Shown in pieces: positions 1-6,880 of a stretch of DNA of 9,624 nt. A program made the translations under genes and the position numbers. How positions within the stretch are numbered: the first letter of the stretch is position 1; every line of letters starts with the position of its first letter. The DNA is taken from the NCBI GenBank assembly GCA_934526185.1, contig CAKTAA010000078.1:1-9624 (forward strand). The letters run 5' to 3'. This stretch comes from an uncultured Eubacteriales bacterium. GTDB taxonomy: Bacteria; Bacillota; Clostridia; Oscillospirales; CAG-272. Under the pieces are notes generated by a model. That model was not told the origin of the DNA. It was given only the letters and a program-made list of their open reading frames with translations, and searched no databases.

Positions 1-1731
1 GTACGGATGGTCATTATAGATATAGCCGGTAGTATTGGCCTGCATATAGGCCGTGTAAGCCGCCATTTCGTCATAATATTTTTCAAGAACAGAACGGCAG
101 CCGTATGCCTGGTAGCAATTCCAGGGAATCGTAAGAATTGCAGTACCCCATGCGGGAACCGTATCAAGGCAGCCGCGTTTTCCCGGTACGACATTGTTAT
201 AAACGCCGTGTTCCCGATGGGCAGTGACAATATCGTCAATATATTTATCCCAGAACAGCTGGGCATCCCACATCACCATGGAGGTATCCGCAATAATATT
301 GGCATCTCCGGTCCAGCCGCACTTTTCACGAGCCGGGCAGTCCGTCGGAATGCCGTGAATATTGGAAGTAAAGGTATTGCGGAACAGCTCCTGCATCTGA
401 TTGAGGATCGGCATGGCGCAGACAAAATCCGCCTTAGGCGCAAGGTCCGTATGAACCTTCAGTCCCGTCAGCGTTTCTGCCGTAACATTTGCATGCGCGC
501 CGGTCAGTTCCACATAGCGGAATCCAAAATAGGCAAACCTCGGTTCCCATACAATCTCGCCCGTTTTGCCAAAGATATAGCGCAGGGTCTGTACGCCGCG
601 GATATGGAAAACGCCGGAGCTGTCCACATCCACCATACCATCCGGCGTGACCGCCTCTCCAAAGCGCATCACCACCTCGTTGCCGGGCGTTCCGAATACC
701 TTCAGCCGCACGTATCCGGCAAAATTTTTGCCCATATCGAACACAAAGACACCATCCTGCGGCATTGTCACTGCCGCGGGCTTTAATTCCTGTGTTACGC
801 GGATCGGCGGCATCAGCTGCGGAGCCAGCTTTCCCTTTGGCGCATTGTCCGGCACCGCCTGGAACCAGCCGTTCTCACAATAGCCGTAAAGATCCCAGCC
901 CGGCTGCTCCATGCGTCCGTCATAGGTCTCCCCGACATAGATATTATTCATTGTAGTCGGTGAATAAAAGGTCTTCCAGCCGCTATCGGAAACAACGTAC
1001 TGCTTCACGCCGCTTTTATAAGTAATTTCCAGCTGCAGCAGCAGGCAGGGATCCCCGTAAATGCCGCCGCCCTCCATAAGCTGCGACTGATGGTACCAGC
1101 CGTCCCCAAGCACAACGCCCAGCGCGTTGCCGCCCTTTTGAAGTAAGTCGGTGACGTCATAGCCGACATAAAAAATCTTCTGCGGAAACTCCGTAATGGC
1201 GGGATCCAGTACATGGTCTCCAACCTTTCGGCCGTTGATGGTCAGCTCGTAAAAGCCAAGCCCGCTGATATATACCTTCGCCCCCGCAACCTCGCTGCAA
1301 ACCAGAAATTCGCGCCGGTACTGCATGGCCCAGTTCGTAATATAACGGCTGCCGGCGCTGATCCACTCCGCCTTCCAGTCGTCCTGGTTTAGAAGGCCTG
1401 TTTCAAACCAGTCCGGCGCTGAGAGATACACGGTACCGGCGGCATCCGTAACCGCCACGTTCCACCAATAACGAGTTGAACTTTGCAGCTCCGCCGGAAG
1501 CTCTATGTCCACACTCTGATCCGAAAAAACCTCTCCGCTGCACCATACATCGGCCTCCGCCAGCTTCTCCCTGCAGGTTGCGACACAGATCTTATAGGAC
1601 GTCTGGATAAAACCATCCGCCACACCGGTGGTTACGCCTGCGGGATCGCCGCCGAGTTTCCAGGAAAGACGCGGCGCACGGTCAACGACAATCGGGTTGA
1701 CTAGGCTGTCACAATATAGCGTAAAATCCAT
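1..1731 (-). CDS. alpha-L-rhamnosidase, glycoside hydrolase family 78 (N-terminal 577 codons; C-terminus outside window)
   Basis: Hydrolyses terminal alpha-L-rhamnose from plant glycans, glycosides or polysaccharides by an inverting mechanism. Domains in family order: an Ig-like beta domain (about 1-115), the rhamnosidase N-terminal beta-sandwich (about 135-300, with YISGLGFYELTINGRKVGDH), a concanavalin-like domain (about 315-410, FDMGKNFAGYVRL), then the start of the (alpha/alpha)6 catalytic barrel. The signature DCPAREKCGWTGD at 464-476 has the spacing of Asp567, Glu572 and Asp579 in Bacillus sp. GL1 RhaB, so Asp464, Glu469 (probable general acid) and Asp476 are present; the second catalytic Glu would lie beyond the left edge. 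No signal peptide is seen, so a cytoplasmic enzyme acting on imported oligosaccharides is inferred. The ATG at 1731 has GGGAGG seven bases upstream (1739-1744). Family members run to about 900 residues, so roughly a third is missing. It is GC-richer than the rest of the window. Confidence 0.95.
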   Translation of the reverse strand, partial: MDFTLYCDSLVNPIVVDRAPRLSWKLGGDPAGVTTGVADGFIQTSYKICVATCREKLAEADVWCSGEVFSDQSVDIELPAELQSSTRYWWNVAVTDAAGTVYLSAPDWFETGLLNQDDWKAEWISAGSRYITNWAMQYRREFLVCSEVAGAKVYISGLGFYELTINGRKVGDHVLDPAITEFPQKIFYVGYDVTDLLQKGGNALGVVLGDGWYHQSQLMEGGGIYGDPCLLLQLEITYKSGVKQYVVSDSGWKTFYSPTTMNNIYVGETYDGRMEQPGWDLYGYCENGWFQAVPDNAPKGKLAPQLMPPIRVTQELKPAAVTMPQDGVFVFDMGKNFAGYVRLKVFGTPGNEVVMRFGEAVTPDGMVDVDSSGVFHIRGVQTLRYIFGKTGEIVWEPRFAYFGFRYVELTGAHANVTAETLTGLKVHTDLAPKADFVCAMPILNQMQELFRNTFTSNIHGIPTDCPAREKCGWTGDANIIADTSMVMWDAQLFWDKYIDDIVTAHREHGVYNNVVPGKRGCLDTVPAWGTAILTIPWNCYQAYGCRSVLEKYYDEMAAYTAYMQANTTGYIYNDHPY

Positions 1732-1778
1732 CTTGATTCCTCCCAAATCAAAACTTTATTGCAGAATGCTCTGCCATA

Positions 1779-1806
1779 ATTATAACGAAACGTTTTTATT
1801 ATGCAA
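1779..1806 (-). promoter_or_regulatory. sigma-A type promoter of the rhamnosidase gene, with a possible operator in the spacer
   Basis: On the minus strand TTGCAT (1801-1806) is followed after 16 bases by a perfect TATAAT (1779-1784). The inferred transcript starts near 1772, giving a leader of about 40 bases before the ATG at 1731. The spacer holds AACG-AAA-CGTT (1784-1794), a small inverted repeat overlapping the -10 box. Its core resembles LacI-family half sites, but the arms are only four bases, so an operator is a suggestion. The promoter lets the rhamnosidase be transcribed independently of the helicase gene upstream. Confidence 0.6.
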
Positions 1807-1888
1807 TGCCTTTCTGCAGCTTTTACCGCGCTGCTCCGGCGGCTGCGGCACACAAGCGCGGAAGCAATCTCTGCTATCGCAGATGTTT

Positions 1889-4516
1889 TTAATTCCAATG
1901 GGAAACTTTATATTTCCTTTTCATGGTCTCTTCATTAAATGTGATATACGAGCGTTTTCTGCATTTGAGGATCAGCCTGCGCCCGTCCTCTCTGTGGGTA
2001 TACACAGGCTCGAAATTTCCGGTTGTATTCTTTAGCTTCTGCGCAAGCACCGCAGCATACTCTTTCTTTTTTCCTATAATTGAAGGGCACGCAAACGAAA
2101 GCGCATAATTATACCGCCCCAGGCTTTTCTTCGCGATTAAGATATATCGTGGGTTCTCGATCGGAGTCAGCATTTCCGTCATTGCAGTATTGAAAATATT
2201 CTGATCGTGAATCGAAGCATTACGCAGATGCAGGGCAACAAAATGCAGCTGCCTGTGTGCGGTTGTTTCCACCTTTGCGGACGGAGAAATCAGTTTGCAT
2301 TCGCAAAGCGTTTTATAAACTGCAGTGCCGAGGGTTGAAATGGAGTTTGCCGGATTAGAGTGCAGCACCATTTTCTTGACGCCCTTATACAAAAAAGCAG
2401 ACAAGACAAGCATGATTACAAGCGTTCCCACTGTCATCGGGATATTGTTAAGAGCGAGCAGGCTCGTCAAAAGACGCAGCAGGGAAATTTGTGTCGCAAT
2501 TAAAATCACATTAAGCGCAAAATTCATAAAAGTAAACGCAGGAACCTTTTTTTCATTTGGGACTTCCGTTTCAACTCCCACCGCAAAGCTTCCGTCGGCC
2601 ACTTCGCCGCGCCACTTGCTTTTAACGTCCCCGCGCTGCATAGACAGCGCCAGCATTTCGGCGTTGATCTTTTCAATTCCCGCTTTATCGTAAGGCGGCT
2701 TTATCGTGGTAATCCGTTCAATTCCGCTTTCAATGACGCCCGTTGTATAATTCGGCCCCATAAAGGAATCAAAACGGCGTTTCAAAATCTCGTAGTCATA
2801 AGAAACGAGTTCTTGATGGTCTTGCTTGATATATTCGGAAATCCGTTCCAGCGCTTTGTCCTTAAACAAATACGCCGGCTCTACCGTAACGAGATGCCAG
2901 ATGTTTGCCGACTTCTCCGGATCATTTTTATCAATGCGGATAGCGCGGCCGCGCATTTGATTGGAAAGGACAAAGCTGCCCACAAAGCTTGCCAGGATCA
3001 GCGAATTGATGCAGGGGGAATCCCATCCCTCGCCAAGAAGCGACTTCGTTCCGACAAGGATCTGAATCTTGCCGGCCTCGAACAGCTTGCCTACATAGGC
3101 GACAGAACGGTGTATTGGGCCTGAGAATGCGACGGTGTGGTAGTCGGTATTTGGAATATCCTCCTTTTTGTGACTGATGTCTGAAAGATCAACTGATTTT
3201 GGGAGAATTACGAGCGTTCCCGAAAGCACTCCGATTTTTGCCTCTTGATTTTCGCGACGAAGCGTTTCGAAAATGCTGACCACGTTTACAGAATTGAAAT
3301 TTTCCGCAGTCGCGACTTTAGCAAGATTCTCTTTCTTTATGTAATCGGTTAGAATAAGCATGCGAAGCCGATTGCCCATAGCATCGATCTCACCTTTTGC
3401 AATCCTTTTTATGCTGTCCAATTTGCCGACCGATGAAATCAGCGCTCGTTTCAGCTTTTCATTTAAGTCAAGCGTTACTTTTCGCTTTTCATAGACCAGG
3501 TTCTTTTTGAGTACGCCAATGATTTCGGATTTCTGCGCCTCCGTTATCATATCGCCGTCAAGCAGAAATTGAATTGCCGTTTCCGCATACTGCATTTGAA
3601 AAAGCGGCAGACTCCTTTTTGCCGTCAGCTCTCTGATAAGCTTTTTATTGATCTCAAAGCCGTAATAGTGAAGCAGGGTTGCAAGCGCGACATATTGCTT
3701 TACGGATGAAAACAATTTTTCATAGTCCTTTTCTGCATTCAAGGCTTGTGATATATTATCGAATAGTTCCAGCTTTCCCAGCTCCTCGACCGCAGCGGCC
3801 GCGCGTTCCTTATATTCGCGAAAGCTTGCTGTCTCAGCTTCGGTGGGATAGCTGAAATATATGTAATCTTGATGAGGGCAAAGCGTATTCTGGCCGACAA
3901 GCTCAGGAACAAATATTTCTTCATCGATCTCCCCGCAAACATTCATATATCTGCTCCACTCCGCCCGCTCCGAATCATAGGGCGGTGTGGCCGTAAGCGA
4001 AACGATTTTCACATCTTTATCCAAAGCAGATATAAACTTTTCAAGCGCCTTCTGCCATTCATTCTTAAGATGATGCGCTTCATCAAGACATACCGTTTTA
4101 ATTCCAAAGGCTTTCATTATTTTGAAAATCTCAATATCCGAACAGTCCGCATCGTCATCGCCGTCAGAAGGCACCTTCTCCATTGCAGTGTATAGCGCTT
4201 GATAAGTTACCGAGTTCAGCAGCTTTACGTTGTGAAGGTCGCTTGAAAAAAGCGCATCAAAATCATCCTTATTCTCAAGAAAAAGGTCTTTGAAGCGTTC
4301 TCCCCACTGCTGACGAATAGCGGTTGTTGGTGAGAGTATAATACAAGGAGAACCAAGACGGCGGATCAGTTCAAGCCCCAGAACGGTCTTTCCGCTTCCG
4401 GGAGCGGCCACAATATTTATTTTTCCATCTTTCAAATATTGATCAGCATTTTCAAGCACACGTCTCTGATAATCGCGAAAGCTTCCCCTAAACTGTACTT
4501 TTTCAAACCCGGTCAT
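1889..4516 (-). CDS. DEAD/DEAH-box superfamily 2 helicase-like protein with two C-terminal transmembrane segments
   Basis: An 875-residue nucleic-acid-dependent ATPase of the type III restriction/RecG-like SF2 type. Visible motifs: a FRDYQ adenine-contact motif (13-17), Walker A APGSGKT (38-44), motif Ia LSPTTAIRQQW (61-71), DEAH (145-148), motif III TATPP (175-179), motif V GTKSLLGEGWDSP (489-501) and motif VI QMRGRAIR (520-527). A 300-residue insertion of mixed helical character separates the two RecA lobes. Residues about 661-688 and 693-711 are strongly hydrophobic with a short NNIPM turn, i.e. a predicted membrane hairpin, followed by about 160 residues I cannot assign. Start: ATG 4516 with GGGAGG six bases upstream (4523-4528). 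No nuclease motif is recognisable. Its substrate is unknown; a role in defence against foreign DNA or RNA is only an inference from the helicase fold and the accessory setting. A promoter at 4844-4872 and a decayed gene lie upstream. The reading frame is intact, so it is probably functional. Confidence 0.9.
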   Translation of the reverse strand: MTGFEKVQFRGSFRDYQRRVLENADQYLKDGKINIVAAPGSGKTVLGLELIRRLGSPCIILSPTTAIRQQWGERFKDLFLENKDDFDALFSSDLHNVKLLNSVTYQALYTAMEKVPSDGDDDADCSDIEIFKIMKAFGIKTVCLDEAHHLKNEWQKALEKFISALDKDVKIVSLTATPPYDSERAEWSRYMNVCGEIDEEIFVPELVGQNTLCPHQDYIYFSYPTEAETASFREYKERAAAAVEELGKLELFDNISQALNAEKDYEKLFSSVKQYVALATLLHYYGFEINKKLIRELTAKRSLPLFQMQYAETAIQFLLDGDMITEAQKSEIIGVLKKNLVYEKRKVTLDLNEKLKRALISSVGKLDSIKRIAKGEIDAMGNRLRMLILTDYIKKENLAKVATAENFNSVNVVSIFETLRRENQEAKIGVLSGTLVILPKSVDLSDISHKKEDIPNTDYHTVAFSGPIHRSVAYVGKLFEAGKIQILVGTKSLLGEGWDSPCINSLILASFVGSFVLSNQMRGRAIRIDKNDPEKSANIWHLVTVEPAYLFKDKALERISEYIKQDHQELVSYDYEILKRRFDSFMGPNYTTGVIESGIERITTIKPPYDKAGIEKINAEMLALSMQRGDVKSKWRGEVADGSFAVGVETEVPNEKKVPAFTFMNFALNVILIATQISLLRLLTSLLALNNIPMTVGTLVIMLVLSAFLYKGVKKMVLHSNPANSISTLGTAVYKTLCECKLISPSAKVETTAHRQLHFVALHLRNASIHDQNIFNTAMTEMLTPIENPRYILIAKKSLGRYNYALSFACPSIIGKKKEYAAVLAQKLKNTTGNFEPVYTHREDGRRLILKCRKRSYITFNEETMKRKYKVSHWN

Positions 4517-4517
4517 T

Positions 4518-4800
4518 TTATGCCTCCCAAACTTCTTTTAGAATGTCGCACACCAGCGGCGCAATTGTATTCTGCTTCCGTCATAATTGCTTATTTCTCA
4601 GCGCCGGTGACTGCCAAAACGATCTTATTGATAATTCAGCGATGATAGGCCTTAACGGGCAGCGCTTCCGTAAATTCGCGCAAAAAGCCACTCCGCTTAG
4701 ACCAAGCATAGCCGCTGCGCATAATTCAACATTTTCTTTCATCGTTCTCAAACCGCAACAAGATTTTGCAAACGGCAGCACATCCGCAAGGATATAGCTT
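4518..4800 (-). pseudogene. decayed coding remnant upstream of the helicase gene
   Basis: Three minus-strand stretches in different frames read like real protein and follow one another. From about 4800 one frame gives ILADVLPFAKSC and then ENVELCAAAMLGLSGVAF. An overlapping second frame gives SGFLREFTEALPVKAYHR, a stop, then INKIVLAVTGAEK and MTEAEYN. A switch back gives TIAPLVCDILKEVWEA, which stops at 4518-4520 just inside the helicase ribosome-binding region. The stops and frame changes argue for a broken gene that once preceded the helicase in the same transcript. I do not recognise the family. A non-coding leader with chance open frames is the alternative. Confidence 0.35.
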
Positions 4801-4843
4801 CAAAACAATGAATTCGTACTATATCGTCACTTTGTCATGCGTA

Positions 4844-4872
4844 ATGATATGTTTTTGCTGGCAAAGTGTCAA
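4844..4872 (-). promoter_or_regulatory. sigma-A type promoter for the helicase transcription unit
   Basis: On the minus strand a perfect TTGACA (4867-4872) is followed after exactly 17 bases by TATCAT (4844-4849). The inferred start is near 4837, so the transcript would run through the decayed stretch and give the helicase gene a long leader of about 320 bases. No closer good promoter for the helicase was seen. Confidence 0.5.
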
Positions 4873-5020
4873 TAGGCTTTCAGAAAACAATCTCAGTATT
4901 TCTGCAGATAATATGAAGCGGCCGCGCATCTATAAACAACGTGGATTGATTTATGTGTCATGATTGGATAAGAACCCCGCCGATAAATTCAAAACTCTTC
5001 CGGGACCGCAGGCAGACGTA

Positions 5021-5049
5021 TTGACATTTGCATCGTTACAGTGCATAAT
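5021..5049 (+). promoter_or_regulatory. near-consensus sigma-A promoter of the AAA/DUF4143 gene
   Basis: TTGACA (5021-5026) and CATAAT (5044-5049) are separated by the ideal 17 bases. Transcription would start near 5056, about 50 bases before the ATG at 5109. This start point also argues against a TTG start at 5055, which would leave no leader or ribosome binding site. Confidence 0.7.
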
Positions 5050-5108
5050 AAATATTGATTTTGCAGAAGATGATCGCAAAGTTAATATATAAAACGAGGG
5101 GACACTGC

Positions 5109-6416
5109 ATGGAACGTACTCTTATTTACGAATTGCTCGTGTGGAAAGAAAAAGAAAATCGCAAGCCCTTAGTGCTGAAGGGCGTCAGACAGTGCGGCAA
5201 AACATACTTGCTCAAGGACTTCGGCAATCGCTATTATGATAACGTAGCATACTTCAATTTTGAAGAAACCGATTCCTTGATCTCAGTATTCGAAAAGGAT
5301 TATGACACCAAGCGGATCATTTTAGAACTCGAATTGTTTTTGGGTAAATCCATTAAGCCGGGTGCAACCCTTATTATTCTTGACGAAATTCAGGAATGCG
5401 GCAGAGCGTTGACTGCTATGAAATACTTTTGCGAGAATGCGCCGGAGTATCATATTGTCTGTGCCGGTTCTCTTCTCGGAATTGCGTTACAAAAGCAGTT
5501 ATCCTTCCCTGTTGGTAAGGTTGATTTCCTGACGCTCTACCCGATGAGCTTCTCCGAATTCTTGCGTGCGTGTGGCTCGGAAACACTGGCCGATTATATC
5601 GAAAACTTCAAAAAAGGCGATACCGTTCCCGAACCGATCGGAGATAAATTAACCACATTCCTCAGACAGTATTATATTACCGGTGGTATGCCGGAGGTTG
5701 TATCCACCTGGCAGAAAACAAACAATATTGAAGAGGTTGAACGTGTGCAGCAAAACATCATTAACAGCTATGAGCTTGATTTCGCCAAGCACGCTCCCAC
5801 TAAGGATTTTCCTAAGCTGACGGCAATATGGAGATCTATCCCCGAGCAGCTGGCCAAACAAAATACCAAGTTCATCTTCAGCCACGTAAAGAAGGGCTGG
5901 CGCTCCAAGGACCTTGAGGACGCTCTTGAATGGCTCATTGCAGCAGGACTCGTATACAAGGTGTGCAAGATCGAAAAACCGTTCATTCCACTTTCGTCCT
6001 ACGCAGATGATACTTCGTTCAAGTTGTATATGGCTGACATCGGTATCCTTCGTAAGCTCTCTAAGCTTCCCTATGAAGTCATCCTGGATGCGACACCGAA
6101 CTACAAAGAATTCAAGGGATCGCTTACCGAAAATTACGTTCTCTGCGAGCTTGTGAAATCGGTAGATGAGACGCTTTATTATTGGTCAAGCGGTAATACT
6201 GCCGAGGTTGACTTCATCCTGCAGAGCGGCTCTGAGATCGTTCCTGTTGAAGTAAAATCCGAGCGCAACGTAAAGGCGCGTTCTCTTGCCGAATACCGCA
6301 AGAAATACACTCCCAAGTATTCCGTTAAGACGTCAATGAAGAACGAAACGAACGGCGAAGAGGTATTGAATATTCCGTTGTATCTGATATCCGCACTGGA
6401 ACGGTTGACGGTGTAA
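5109..6416 (+). CDS. AAA family ATPase with C-terminal DUF4143 domain
   Basis: A 435-residue protein of the very common AAA_14 plus DUF4143 architecture. Walker A is GVRQCGKT (25-32) and Walker B is LIILDEIQ (88-95), with the family's AGSLLGIAL strand at about 119-127. The DUF4143 part (about 190-400) ends in a nuclease-like core: TENY (340-343), AEVDFI (365-370) and VPVEVKSE (378-385). Its acidic residues plus EVK resemble a PD-(D/E)XK fold; whether it cuts DNA is not known for the family as a whole. The cellular role is unclear; these proteins are frequent, patchily distributed accessory genes, sometimes suspected of toxin or defence functions. ATG 5109 is preferred because GAGGGG sits seven bases upstream (5096-5101); the in-frame TTG at 5055 lacks a site. 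A second gene begins 12 bases after the stop, implying a two-gene operon whose second member is now broken. Confidence 0.93.
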   Translation: MERTLIYELLVWKEKENRKPLVLKGVRQCGKTYLLKDFGNRYYDNVAYFNFEETDSLISVFEKDYDTKRIILELELFLGKSIKPGATLIILDEIQECGRALTAMKYFCENAPEYHIVCAGSLLGIALQKQLSFPVGKVDFLTLYPMSFSEFLRACGSETLADYIENFKKGDTVPEPIGDKLTTFLRQYYITGGMPEVVSTWQKTNNIEEVERVQQNIINSYELDFAKHAPTKDFPKLTAIWRSIPEQLAKQNTKFIFSHVKKGWRSKDLEDALEWLIAAGLVYKVCKIEKPFIPLSSYADDTSFKLYMADIGILRKLSKLPYEVILDATPNYKEFKGSLTENYVLCELVKSVDETLYYWSSGNTAEVDFILQSGSEIVPVEVKSERNVKARSLAEYRKKYTPKYSVKTSMKNETNGEEVLNIPLYLISALERLTV

Positions 6417-6428
6417 GGATCTGCTGAT

Positions 6429-6557
6429 ATGACCATTAAAGAATGCGAAACACGAATTGAAGATGTCAAGCAGCGCATCAGAGAATATTTCATATTGATT
6501 TTGATGTGGATGTTTTTCTCTTAGGGAAAACTTCCATAGAAACAAAGGAGAGCGGGG
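6429..6557 (+). pseudogene. broken second gene of the ATPase operon, frameshifted and cut by an insertion sequence
   Basis: AAGGA (6416-6420) precedes an ATG at 6429, 12 bases after the ATPase stop, so translation coupling is likely. The frame reads MTIKECETRIEDVKQRIREYF and then drifts into a low-complexity tail and a stop at 6522-6524. From 6494 the +2 frame reads IDFDVDVFLLGKTSIETKESG, which looks like natural continuation, so one base was probably lost just before it (TTC-CAT-ATT restored). That frame then runs into the IS3 terminal repeat at 6558. What remains is an N-terminal helix rich in charged residues and a beta-strand-like segment. I do not recognise the family. Confidence 0.55.
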
Positions 6558-6577
6558 TGCGGACAAAAAGTTGGACA
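6558..6577. repeat. terminal inverted repeat of the IS3-family remnant
   Basis: TGCGGACAAAAAGTTGGACA begins with the TG dinucleotide expected at IS3 ends and lies directly beyond the transposase stop codon. The partner repeat at the other end is not in the window, since that side was deleted, so its exact length cannot be measured. Confidence 0.65.
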
Positions 6578-6579
6578 GA

Positions 6580-6867
6580 TTATGTAAAAAAGCCCAACTT
6601 ATGTCTATATTTAAGGGGGCTTAAACCACCCAAGGACAGTTTGATACGTTTATGGTTATACCAGTGGATATAATCGTTGAGGGCTTGAATGAAACTATCC
6701 AGAGAAACACCAGACCATGAGCGCCCATAAAACATTTCATTTTTCAGACGCCCAAAGAAGCCTTCACACGCTGAATTGTCAGGTGAACATCCCTTTTTGG
6801 ACATAGACCGGATAAGGCCCGCACGCTCCATGCGTTCAATCCATCCGGGCCATCGGTAATGGCACCC
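6580..6867 (-). pseudogene. IS3-family transposase OrfB, C-terminal fragment
   Basis: The frame has the typical end of the IS3 integrase core. GCHYRWPGW matches the segment after the second catalytic Asp (usual HSDxG). KGCSPDNSACEGFFGRLKNEM carries the third catalytic acid, the Glu of ACEGFF. Then come the YIHWYNHKRI and LGGLSPLKYR signatures and a stop at 6580-6582. The first two catalytic aspartates and the whole upstream OrfA are missing, and a TAG stands just upstream in the same frame (6877-6879), so no active transposase can be made. An internal ATG at 6831 is not a genuine start. Confidence 0.88.
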
Positions 6868-6880
6868 CGTCCTCTAAGTA

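Larger units (their letters stand above)
4801..5108. other. divergent intergenic region between the helicase and ATPase units
   Basis: Apart from the two promoters listed separately (minus 4844-4872 and plus 5021-5049) and the ATPase ribosome binding site, I see no gene here. A 51-codon plus-strand frame from ATG 4808 to 4963 has no suitably spaced ribosome binding site and no recognisable product. The segment 4873-5020 holds no hairpin or repeat that I can defend. Confidence 0.6.
6558..6867 (-). mobile_element. truncated IS3-family insertion sequence (right end only)
   Basis: The remnant contains the C-terminal part of the IS3 OrfB transposase on the minus strand and the intact right terminus, which ends ...GTCCGCA next to 6557 (TG...CA ends, as usual for IS3). 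Recognisable transposase homology begins at about 6867 (GCHYRWPGW) and everything before it is gone. A complete element would be about 1.2-1.5 kb, so roughly four fifths have been deleted together with any left target duplication. It sits tail to tail with the ATPase operon remnant and 14 bases from the stop of the sigma factor gene. Confidence 0.85.

Noticed and set aside
7..786. Long plus-strand open frame opposite the rhamnosidase
   Set aside because: It is the antisense shadow of the GC-rich rhamnosidase gene; its translation has no recognisable family, while the minus frame shows a full GH78 signature.
1870..1890. Hairpin TCTGC-TATC-GCAGA followed by T residues on the plus strand
   Set aside because: The stem is only five pairs and no plus-strand gene ends there; on the minus strand, where the helicase ends, it lacks a following T-run.
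4808..4963. 51-codon plus-strand frame with a hydrophobic beginning
   Set aside because: No suitably placed ribosome binding site, cysteine-rich unnatural composition, and it overlaps a strong minus-strand promoter.
5055..5108. TTG start 18 codons upstream for the AAA/DUF4143 gene
   Set aside because: It coincides with the predicted transcription start and lacks a ribosome binding site, whereas ATG 5109 has GAGGGG at ideal spacing and matches the usual N-terminus of the family.
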